Assembly (NCBI GenBank): GCA_030018605.1 | Contig: JASEHP010000011.1 | Span: 1-19,604, forward strand | DNA: 19,604 nt | Origin: Thermodesulfovibrionales bacterium | GTDB taxonomy: Bacteria; Nitrospirota; Thermodesulfovibrionia; Thermodesulfovibrionales; UBA1546 | Direction of reading: 5' to 3' | Shown here: one piece after another, positions 6,152 to 13,009 of the stretch | How positions within the stretch are numbered: the stretch's first letter is position 1 | Layout of the letters: each line of letters starts with the position of its first letter | Translations under genes and position numbers: made by a program | Notes under the pieces: generated by a model | What the model saw: the letters and a program-made list of their open reading frames with translations, nothing else | The model's database searches: none | What the model was told of the DNA's origin: nothing

Positions 6152-7869
6152 AAAAAAATGTAAAGTGTGTGGCACAGAACAAAATATTGGGGCAGCGGCT
6201 TCTTTTATCTTCAGTACTGGTTCTGTTATCTGTTATCTGTTGTCTTGTCCCCTTAGCCTCTTATGCCGATGATAATCCCCTCAGCCTGATGCGCGATGAC
6301 GTCCTTTCATATTTCAGGCATCTGAAGGGCAAGGTTGTATCTGTTAATAACGGCATGGCTGTGATTAATATAGGCGAGAGAGAAAATGTAAAGAAGGCGA
6401 TGAGATTTATTGTATTCAGAGAAGGGGCGGTGTTTTTACATCCTGTCACAAAGGCGCCAATAGGAACGCTGGAAGCGGTCATCGGAAAAGCTGAAATTAA
6501 GGAAGTCGGCTATGAGACATCAACTGCAGTTATTCTCAGTGGTGATGTCAAAGTCTCCGATAAAGTAAGGATCTCGGAAACCGGCGTCAGGATGCTTTTT
6601 TATCAGGGCAAAAATGTTGACTGGAGTCTCGGTGACTCGTATTACCGTTTATTAAAGGAAACCGGCAGGTTTGAGATTGTTGATACGGCAATTGAGACCG
6701 AGAATGATTCAGAGATAATCACCGAGGCAAAGAGGCTTAATGCGGATGTTGTTCTTATCCTGTCTGCAAAAGAGGCAGCAGGCGATACAATGCTCAAACA
6801 CAGGCTGTTGTGGGCGGATAATTCCTTTAAATTTGCCGAAGATGAGGTAAGGGTCGCTGTTGCATTTATGAAAGAATTAAGGTTTGGCGAAGAATTTTTC
6901 GGGCCTCAGAAAGGCGATGTGAGAACCTTTGTAGACCTGCCTTTTGGAGTCAGGTTGATTACATCTGGAGATATTGATGGTGATGGGAAGGCAGAGCTTT
7001 TGATGAGCACAGGCAGTAATATACGCCTGTACTCACCGGGCACTGCCGGAGACCTCAGCGGCCTTTATGAGATTAAAGGCACAGCTAAGGACGACCATAT
7101 CTGGCTGGATGTTCTGGATATCAACAGGGATGGCAGGGATGAGGTTATCCTGACCCTGATGAAAGATAATATGGTGGTTTCACGCATCTATGAGTTTAAG
7201 GGCGGTAAATTTTTCATACTTTGGGAAGGCGATGTTTTCTTAAGGCGGATGGGCAATGAGCTTATTGCCCAGGAATATGAGCTGGGGGAAGGGTATAAAG
7301 GCGCTGTATTTAAAGTTGCATGGGATGGCGGATATAAAAAGGGAGGAAACGTAAGCATCCCTCGAGGCGTAAATATTTATGATTTTACTTTTATAGATGA
7401 GATTGGCGGTAAAAAATTAGTGCTTGCATACGATGATACGGGCTATCTGAATCTTTATGATGAGGGCATAAGGATATGGAGAAGCAGAGGCGACTATGGA
7501 GGCTTTCAGACAACGTTTAAAAAGGCTGCCCCGACTATAATGGTGGAAAGAGGCGAATGGGCGGTAAAGGACAGGCTTTTTACGCAGAACAGGGAAATAC
7601 TTGTTATAAAGAGAATTCCTCTTGTCGGAATGGCTAAAGGCATAGGATACAGCAAATCACAGATTAGAAGTTTATGGTGGACCGGAGTTTCCATGGAGGA
7701 GAGGACTATCATAGACGATATTACTGGAAACGCCCTTGATTATACAATCGCAGATAACAGAATCATTATACTTGATAAACCGGCGCTGGGAATAAAATTC
7801 AAGAATATCCTGAAAGGGGAAAACCCTCTTGGTACAGTGCTTTATATCTACTTGCTGAAAGGGAGATAA
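6148..7869 (+). CDS. Exported FG-GAP/VCBS-repeat protein of unknown function
   Basis: The 573 residues begin with a signal peptide: a basic start, a hydrophobic core at about 18-34, and a probable cleavage after ASYA at residue 40. A domain of about 55-145 (KGKVVSVNNGMAVINIGERENV...) resembles the small beta-barrel seen in FlgT-type C-terminal domains; this is only a suggestion. The central part has two calcium-loop FG-GAP motifs, DIDGDGKAE near 275 and DINRDGRDE near 324, typical of beta-propeller blades. The likely location is periplasm or outer surface. The function is unknown. The start overlaps the GH57 stop (ATGA) and the stop overlaps the uppS start (TAATG), so it is translationally coupled on both sides. 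Three TCTGTTA-like units (6222-6242) lie within the signal-peptide codons. Confidence 0.8.
   Translation: MKKNVKCVAQNKILGQRLLLSSVLVLLSVICCLVPLASYADDNPLSLMRDDVLSYFRHLKGKVVSVNNGMAVINIGERENVKKAMRFIVFREGAVFLHPVTKAPIGTLEAVIGKAEIKEVGYETSTAVILSGDVKVSDKVRISETGVRMLFYQGKNVDWSLGDSYYRLLKETGRFEIVDTAIETENDSEIITEAKRLNADVVLILSAKEAAGDTMLKHRLLWADNSFKFAEDEVRVAVAFMKELRFGEEFFGPQKGDVRTFVDLPFGVRLITSGDIDGDGKAELLMSTGSNIRLYSPGTAGDLSGLYEIKGTAKDDHIWLDVLDINRDGRDEVILTLMKDNMVVSRIYEFKGGKFFILWEGDVFLRRMGNELIAQEYELGEGYKGAVFKVAWDGGYKKGGNVSIPRGVNIYDFTFIDEIGGKKLVLAYDDTGYLNLYDEGIRIWRSRGDYGGFQTTFKKAAPTIMVERGEWAVKDRLFTQNREILVIKRIPLVGMAKGIGYSKSQIRSLWWTGVSMEERTIIDDITGNALDYTIADNRIIILDKPALGIKFKNILKGENPLGTVLYIYLLKGR
6222..6242 (+). repeat. 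TCTGTTA tandem heptamer in signal-peptide codons
   Basis: Two perfect TCTGTTA units and a third ending in G form a 7-bp period tract coding for part of the hydrophobic core (VLLSVICC). Gain or loss of one unit would shift the frame. Confidence 0.75.
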
Positions 7870-8585
7870 TGTTGTTATACGATAAAATACCAGCCCATGT
7901 GGGAGTGATAATGGACGGCAACGGAAGATGGGCAGAACTGCGCGGTTTTCCCAGGCTAGAGGGGCACAGAAGGGGAGCGGAGAGGGCAAGGGAGATTATT
8001 ACAGCGGCAATTGAGGCAGGAGTCAGGGTGTTAACCCTTTATACCTTTTCCCTTGAAAACTGGCAAAGGCCAAAGGACGAAGTTACGACACTGATGAAGA
8101 TTCTTGAGATATATCTGCGGAATGAGTTCAATGAGTTTAGGGATAAGAAGATTGTCTTTAAAGCCATAGGAGAGGTATGGAGGCTGCCTGAAAATGTGCA
8201 GGAGCTTATTGCCGAGACAGAGCGGGGGACAGCAGCAAATACCGGCATGATGCTGGTGGCGGCATTGAGCTACGGCGGAAGAAACGAGATTATAAGGGCA
8301 GTAAAGAAAATTGTTTCTGCAAAAATAAACCCCGATGGTATTACAGAAGAGTTTTTTGAATCCTTCCTTGACACCTCAGGCATCCCCTCTCCTGACCTTA
8401 TAATAAGAACGAGCGGCGAAAGGCGCATAAGTAATTTCCTACTCTGGCAGGGCGCATATTCTGAATTTTATTTTACGGAAACACTCTGGCCGGATTTTAC
8501 AAGGGACGAGTTTCTGGTTGCGCTTCACGATTACCAGACAAGGGAGAGGAGATTCGGCGCTGTCTCTGTGAGGGTCAAGCCCTGA
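7869..8585 (+). CDS. uppS: Isoprenyl transferase (undecaprenyl diphosphate synthase)
   Basis: This cis-prenyltransferase condenses isopentenyl diphosphate onto farnesyl diphosphate to make the C55 carrier used for peptidoglycan and LPS. The 238 residues are of usual length. The N-terminal VIMDGNGRWA carries the catalytic Asp (about residue 16). GHRRGAER, TLYTFSLENWQRP and the C-terminal RTSGERRISNFLLWQGAYSEFYF are all present, so it looks active. The start overlaps the preceding stop by one base (TAATG), implying coupling, and cdsA begins one base after its stop. The order uppS-cdsA-dxr-rseP is the widespread bacterial cluster, though the usual upstream frr/pyrH/tsf genes are replaced here by the GH57 and FG-GAP genes. 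Confidence 0.97.
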   Translation: MLLYDKIPAHVGVIMDGNGRWAELRGFPRLEGHRRGAERAREIITAAIEAGVRVLTLYTFSLENWQRPKDEVTTLMKILEIYLRNEFNEFRDKKIVFKAIGEVWRLPENVQELIAETERGTAANTGMMLVAALSYGGRNEIIRAVKKIVSAKINPDGITEEFFESFLDTSGIPSPDLIIRTSGERRISNFLLWQGAYSEFYFTETLWPDFTRDEFLVALHDYQTRERRFGAVSVRVKP

Positions 8586-8586
8586 C

Positions 8587-9384
8587 ATGCATTTAAAGAG
8601 ACTGATTATCGCCGCAATTGCGCTGCCTCTCATTTATTTCTATATCACAAAACTTGCGTCTGAGTATTTTCTTTTTCTTCTTATGACTGTCGCAGCAGCT
8701 GCGCAGTATGAATTTTATTCAATATATAGCGTTAAGGGTTTTTTAAAATATGCAGGTATAGGTTTCGGAGCAGCGGTGATTTTGTGCATGTTTTTTTTAG
8801 GGACTTTTTCTGCTGATCTGTTTGTTTTTTCATTCCTTGCAATTGTCACTTTGAGGCTTTTTTTGAGGCGTAACCCTTCTTCTGCGCTTCACGATGCGGC
8901 GTTTGTGGTAACTGCCGTGATATATATCCCGTGGCTGCTTGGTTATCAGCTTTATCTTAGAGAAAACGGCTCTGAATGGATAATATTCCTTTACGGGTGT
9001 GTATGGGCGTCAGACAGTCTGGCTTATTATATAGGCAAGGGCGTCGGTAAAAGGAAACTATATGAAGAGATAAGCCCAAACAAGACAATTGCAGGTGCTG
9101 TTGGCTCAATAGCGGGTGGCACGGCCGGCGCAGTTATTCTTAAAATTACGCTTGTAAATTACATTAATGTGTCTTTAATGGAAGCTGCTGTTCTGGGAAT
9201 GATTATAGGAATTGTAGCCATAATAGGCGACCTTGCAGAGTCAATGTTCAAGCGTGACGCAGGAGTCAAAGACTCAAGCAGCATGGTGCCTGGGCACGGC
9301 GGCATACTTGATAAGATTGACAGCGTGCTTTTTGCAGGGCCTGTGCTGTATTGGATTTCTATAACATTCGGCTTAATAAAATGA
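8587..9384 (+). CDS. cdsA: Phosphatidate cytidylyltransferase
   Basis: This integral inner-membrane enzyme makes CDP-diacylglycerol from phosphatidic acid and CTP, the branch point for phospholipid head groups. The 265 residues are mostly hydrophobic, with about seven to eight predicted membrane segments. The active-site region ASDSLAYYIGKGVGKRKL followed by SPNKTIAGAVG lies around 138-165. The family signature GDLAESMFKRDAGVKDSS...PGHGGILDKIDS is near the C-terminus, with the metal-binding Asp residues intact. The start sits one base after the uppS stop, and the TGA overlaps the dxr ATG (ATGA). Confidence 0.96.
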   Translation: MHLKRLIIAAIALPLIYFYITKLASEYFLFLLMTVAAAAQYEFYSIYSVKGFLKYAGIGFGAAVILCMFFLGTFSADLFVFSFLAIVTLRLFLRRNPSSALHDAAFVVTAVIYIPWLLGYQLYLRENGSEWIIFLYGCVWASDSLAYYIGKGVGKRKLYEEISPNKTIAGAVGSIAGGTAGAVILKITLVNYINVSLMEAAVLGMIIGIVAIIGDLAESMFKRDAGVKDSSSMVPGHGGILDKIDSVLFAGPVLYWISITFGLIK

Positions 9385-10532
9385 AACATGTAACAATTTT
9401 AGGCTCAACAGGCTCCATAGGGCGAAGCGCACTTGAAGTAATCTCAAGATGCCGTGACAGGTTTAAGGTTGTCGGGCTGACCGCTAAAAATAACATAGAA
9501 CTGCTTGAAGAACAGATTAAGGCGTTTAATCCTGAGATTGTAGCAGTGGCTGATGAGACAGGCGCTCTGCAACTCGGAAAGAAACTTGGGATAAGGGTGC
9601 TTTCAGGCGACAGCGGTGTTGCAGAGGTTGCATCTTACAATAAGGCTGATTTTGTTCTTTCAGCAATAATCGGATTCGCTGGCCTTTTTCCGACGCTTTC
9701 CGCTGTTAGGGCAGGAAAGACAATCGGACTTGCCAATAAGGAATCGCTTGTAGTCGCAGGCGAAATAGTTATGAAAGATGCTGGAAAGGCCGGCGCAAAG
9801 ATAATCCCTGTGGACAGCGAGCACAGTGCGATATTCCAGTGTATGGAGGGGCGGAGCAAAGAATTTGTAAAGAGGATAGTGATTACAGCATCGGGAGGCC
9901 CGTTTCTCGGTAAAAGAAGTAGCGAATTGAATAAAGTTACGATAGAAGACGCGTTGAAACATCCTAACTGGGATATGGGGAAAAAAATCACGATAGACTC
10001 TGCAACACTGATGAATAAAGGGCTTGAGGTTATAGAGGCGCATCGCCTCTTTGGCTTCTCCCCTGATATGATAGATGTGCTTATACATCCGCAGAGCATA
10101 GTTCACTCGATGGTTGAGTTTAAAGACAGGAGTTGTATAGCGCAGCTTTCTGTGCCCGATATGAAGGGCCCTATAGCTTATGCACTTACATATCCTGAAA
10201 GGCTTGACGACCCTATGCCGTTTCTTGATCTTACCGCTGTCGGCAAGCTCACATTCCAGAAACCCGACACGGGATGTTTCCCCTGTCTTCTATACGCATA
10301 CGAGGCAATGAAGGAGGGAGGCACAATGCCTGCAGTGCTTAATGCTGCGAATGAAGTTGCGGTAAATGGCTTCATGCAAAATGAGATAGGTTTTAATGAT
10401 ATTCCTGTTGTCATTAATAATACGATGCGGCTGCACGAGAGAAAACCAGTAGTGGATATTGATACAATTGTTGAGGCTGACAGGTGGGCAAGGGAAAAGG
10501 CAGAAGATTACATTAATAAAGTTAGGAGTTGA
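9381..10532 (+). CDS. dxr: 1-deoxy-D-xylulose 5-phosphate reductoisomerase
   Basis: Dxr converts DXP to 2-C-methyl-D-erythritol 4-phosphate with NADPH, the committed step of the MEP isoprenoid route that feeds uppS. The 383 residues are of usual length. Visible are the NADPH loop GSTGSIG at 7-13, the metal and substrate motif PVDSEHSAIFQ (about 148-158), ASGGPF, KHPNWDMGKKITIDSATLMN, HPQSIVHSMVEF, and the C-terminal LNAANEVAV. I chose ATG 9381 because MKHVTILGSTGSIG is the normal family start and it overlaps the cdsA stop as ATGA. An in-frame upstream codon at 9351 would add ten residues of cdsA sequence. All catalytic motifs appear intact. Confidence 0.97.
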   Translation: MKHVTILGSTGSIGRSALEVISRCRDRFKVVGLTAKNNIELLEEQIKAFNPEIVAVADETGALQLGKKLGIRVLSGDSGVAEVASYNKADFVLSAIIGFAGLFPTLSAVRAGKTIGLANKESLVVAGEIVMKDAGKAGAKIIPVDSEHSAIFQCMEGRSKEFVKRIVITASGGPFLGKRSSELNKVTIEDALKHPNWDMGKKITIDSATLMNKGLEVIEAHRLFGFSPDMIDVLIHPQSIVHSMVEFKDRSCIAQLSVPDMKGPIAYALTYPERLDDPMPFLDLTAVGKLTFQKPDTGCFPCLLYAYEAMKEGGTMPAVLNAANEVAVNGFMQNEIGFNDIPVVINNTMRLHERKPVVDIDTIVEADRWAREKAEDYINKVRS

Positions 10533-10557
10533 AAGTTAAAAAATAAGTATTAAGACG

Positions 10558-10625
10558 AGATTCCTCGTTTCACTCGGAATAACAAAAGCTCTGCCTGTCA
10601 TTGCGAGGTGAAGCCGAAGCAATCT
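10558..10625. repeat. Head-to-head repeat fragments between dxr and rseP
   Basis: An AGATTCCTCG...GGAATAACA segment (10558-10584) faces a TGTCATTGCGAGG...GAAGCAATCT segment (10596-10625). The two are imperfect inverted copies of a TGTCATT(C/G)CGAGG...AATCT type repeat, of a kind often seen between genes in many bacteria. It fills most of the only sizeable gap in the uppS-cdsA-dxr-rseP cluster and may modulate or end transcription there. Confidence 0.65.
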
Positions 10626-10652
10626 TTGTTTTAAGCACTAACAGGAGACATG

Positions 10653-11996
10653 ATGACATTTTTTTCAGCGATAGTATTATTGGGCATTCTGATATTTGTG
10701 CATGAACTCGGACATTTCCTTTTTGCAAAGAAGCTTGGAGTGAGGGTGCTTAAGTTTTCTTTGGGTTTTGGCCCGAAAGTCATAGGCAGGAAATACGGAG
10801 ACACGGAATATCTTGTTTCTGCAGTTCCGCTCGGTGGATATGTGAAGATGCTGGGAGAAGAGCCCGGCGATGAACTGAAAGAGGAAGATAAACCGTTTGC
10901 ATATAATTACCAGCCTGTATGGAAAAGATTCCTGATAGTTTTTTCAGGCCCTGTATTTAATCTGTTTTTTGCCGCTGCTATCTTCTTTGTCGTATTTCTA
11001 TCAGGCGTCCCAGTGCCAAAGCCTTATGCCGGGAAAGTCATGGAAAATTCTCCTGCCGCTGCAGCCGGACTCATGACCGGCGACAGGATTGCGGCAATTA
11101 ACGACAAGACTGTTTTTGGATGGGATGACATAGATGTTTCTGTAAATGAAAGCCGCGGTGAGAAGCTTCTTTTCAAAATAGAAAGAGAAGGAAAAATCAT
11201 TGAGCTTCCCGTAACTCCTGAAAAGAAAATGGTTAAAAATATATTCGGTGAAAATACAGAAGTTATGGATATTGGCATTATGCCTCTCTTGTATCCCGAG
11301 GTTGGAGAGGTAATGAAAAACGCTGTTGCTGAAAAAGCCGGCATAAAGAAAGGCGACAGAATCGTGGAGATAGAAAGCGCTCCCATTAAAACGTGGCATG
11401 ATATGACGGCAATAATACATGGAAGTCCTGAAAAATCGCTCAGACTTAAAATAAAGCGGGATGAAAATTTTCTAGAATTGACTGTAACCCCTGAAAAAAA
11501 GACTTTCAAATATCCTGACGGCGCTGAGAAACATATCGGGCTGATAGGCATAGTGCCGGCAGGTAACAATCTAATAAAAAAATATAATCCTCTTAAGGCA
11601 GCGTCATTGGGGGTTAAGAGAACGTGGGACATGGTTGTACTCACATTTGTTGGAGTTGTTAAGCTCATACAGAGGATTGTGCCGGCTGAAACATTGGGCG
11701 GGCCTATAATGATATTCCAGATGGCCGGACAGCAGGCATCACTTGGAATCATGAACTTCTTTCTGTTCATGGCTGTGATAAGCATAAATCTTGGCGTGCT
11801 TAATCTTTTGCCGATCCCTATTCTTGACGGAGGGCATATACTGTTTCTCGGCATCGAAGCCGTAAGGCGGAAACCATTGAGCGAAAAAGTAATGATGATA
11901 GCCCAGAGAATAGGGCTTGCAATAATTATCACACTAATGGTTTTTGCTTTTTATAATGATATAATGAGGTTTATCTCAGGGAAGACAATACCTTAA
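10653..11996 (+). CDS. rseP: Site-2 intramembrane zinc metalloprotease RseP (RIP family)
   Basis: RseP-type proteases cut membrane substrates such as anti-sigma factors during envelope stress and clear signal-peptide remnants. The protein has 447 residues. The first membrane helix contains the zinc motif HELGHFLFAKK (His17, Glu18 and His21 from this start). The GGYVKMLGE loop follows, then two tandem PDZ domains (about 115-190 and 205-290, each with an AAAAGL- or AEKAGIKKGD-type binding loop). The C-terminal NLLPIPILDGGH supplies the third zinc ligand. Two ATGs occur in tandem. The second (10653) is preferred because AGGAG at 10643-10647 lies five bases before it, against only two bases before 10650. 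Its natural substrate is not encoded nearby. Confidence 0.95.
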   Translation: MTFFSAIVLLGILIFVHELGHFLFAKKLGVRVLKFSLGFGPKVIGRKYGDTEYLVSAVPLGGYVKMLGEEPGDELKEEDKPFAYNYQPVWKRFLIVFSGPVFNLFFAAAIFFVVFLSGVPVPKPYAGKVMENSPAAAAGLMTGDRIAAINDKTVFGWDDIDVSVNESRGEKLLFKIEREGKIIELPVTPEKKMVKNIFGENTEVMDIGIMPLLYPEVGEVMKNAVAEKAGIKKGDRIVEIESAPIKTWHDMTAIIHGSPEKSLRLKIKRDENFLELTVTPEKKTFKYPDGAEKHIGLIGIVPAGNNLIKKYNPLKAASLGVKRTWDMVVLTFVGVVKLIQRIVPAETLGGPIMIFQMAGQQASLGIMNFFLFMAVISINLGVLNLLPIPILDGGHILFLGIEAVRRKPLSEKVMMIAQRIGLAIIITLMVFAFYNDIMRFISGKTIP

Positions 11997-11999
11997 AAT

Positions 12000-12052
12000 G
12001 CAAAAATCAAAATTCATAAACTCCTTAATCTTGCATTTTGAATTTTAAATTT
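12000..12052. repeat. AT-rich repeat before the Nudix gene
   Basis: The tract TGCAAAAATCAAAATTCA... ends with TTGCATTTTGAATTTTAAAT. It shares words (ATTTTGAATTTT, TTAAAT, TTGCATTTT) with the AT-rich sequence after the TPR gene at 16899-16958. The two look like members of one low-complexity intergenic family. It covers most of the 60-base gap between rseP and the Nudix gene, and no clear Shine-Dalgarno follows it. Confidence 0.5.
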
Positions 12053-12056
12053 GGTT

Positions 12057-12512
12057 ATGAAACCGGCTACAATAAAAAATCAGGTCTCTTCCGGCGGTGT
12101 TATATTCAGGCCGGGCAATAATTCAGCAGAGGTTGCCCTTGTCGCAGTGAGGGATATGAGTGTCTGGTGTCTTCCCAAGGGGATTATTGACAGAGGTGAA
12201 AAACCTGAGGAAACTGCCATAAGAGAAGTCAGGGAAGAAACAGGCCTTAATGGCAGGATAATTGAGAAGATAGGAGACACTTCTTACTGGTATTATATAA
12301 AAGAGGAAAACGCAAGGTGCAGAAAGACTGTGCATTTCTATCTGATGGAATACCAAAACGGCAGCACCAGCGACCATGATGAAGAAGTTAATGATGCATC
12401 GTGGTTTCCTATTGATGAAGCCATATGTAAGGTCAGCTACAAAGGAGACAGGGCGATATTAGAAAAGGCAAGGGAGATGATAAAAAAGGTGAATAGGTTA
12501 AGGATTTATTGA
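12057..12512 (+). CDS. Nudix hydrolase
   Basis: The 151-residue protein carries a complete Nudix box, GIIDRGEKPEETAIREVREETGL (about 45-67), matching Gx5Ex7REUxEExGU with all metal-binding Glu residues. The N-terminal QVSSGGVIFRPG strand and CLPKG before the box resemble the diadenosine polyphosphate / 8-oxo-dGTP pyrophosphatase group (MutT/Ap4A-type). Such enzymes hydrolyse nucleoside diphosphates linked to another group; the actual substrate cannot be read from the sequence. The ATG at 12057 is chosen; a TTG two codons upstream is less likely. The gene precedes rfaE2 by 33 bases and probably shares a transcript with rfaE2 and mfd. Confidence 0.9.
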   Translation: MKPATIKNQVSSGGVIFRPGNNSAEVALVAVRDMSVWCLPKGIIDRGEKPEETAIREVREETGLNGRIIEKIGDTSYWYYIKEENARCRKTVHFYLMEYQNGSTSDHDEEVNDASWFPIDEAICKVSYKGDRAILEKAREMIKKVNRLRIY

Positions 12513-12545
12513 TTTTAAAAAGCTTAAGGCCGACAGCTAAGGATT

Positions 12546-13001
12546 ATGAAAAAGATACTAAACTGGAATGAACTAAAGGCAAAACTTGACAGCCTCAAGA
12601 CTAAAGGCAAAAAGGTTGTCTTTACCAACGGCTGTTTTGACATCATTCATGCAGGTCATGTGAGGTATCTCAAAGATGCAAAGGCGCTCGGAGATGTGCT
12701 TGTCATTGGTTTGAACTCGGATAAATCTGTTTCTAAGATAAAACCCGGAAGGCCTGTCAATCCACAAGTCCAGAGGGCTGAAGTCCTGTCTTCTCTTGAG
12801 ATGGTGGATTATGTAACCATGTTTGATGAAGAAACTCCTTATGAGCTGATTAAACTGCTCAAGCCCGATATCCTTGTCAAAGGCGGTGACTGGAAGAAAG
12901 AGGATATTGTCGGCTCTGATATTGCAAATGAGACCCACAGCCTTCCTTATGTCAAGGGCATATCTACTACAAAGTTAATTGAGAAAATAAAAAAACTGTA
13001 A
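12546..13001 (+). CDS. rfaE2: D-glycero-beta-D-manno-heptose 1-phosphate adenylyltransferase
   Basis: This cytidylyltransferase-fold enzyme transfers AMP from ATP to heptose 1-phosphate, making ADP-heptose for the LPS inner core. The 151 residues correspond to the stand-alone C-terminal (HldE2) domain only; the kinase domain is not present here. Visible are the VVFTNGCFDIIHAGHVRYL nucleotide motif (about 24-42, HAGH), GLNSDKSV, KPDILVKGGDW, IVGSDIAN (E. coli-type variants have IVG), and the closing GISTTKLIEKI. An AAGGA element two to three bases before the ATG is close but usable. The mfd start lies eight bases after the stop. With the WaaG-like gene it points to an LPS-bearing cell. Confidence 0.94.
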   Translation: MKKILNWNELKAKLDSLKTKGKKVVFTNGCFDIIHAGHVRYLKDAKALGDVLVIGLNSDKSVSKIKPGRPVNPQVQRAEVLSSLEMVDYVTMFDEETPYELIKLLKPDILVKGGDWKKEDIVGSDIANETHSLPYVKGISTTKLIEKIKKL

Positions 13002-13009
13002 CTTCAGAG

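Noticed and set aside
9635..10106. Two minus-strand ORFs of about 150 residues within dxr
   Set aside because: Antisense shadows of dxr without recognisable motifs or a ribosome binding site.
11024..11932. 302-residue minus-strand ORF opposite rseP
   Set aside because: It is a shadow of the well-supported rseP frame; its low-complexity Ser/Ile/Pro-rich peptide matches no recognisable family.
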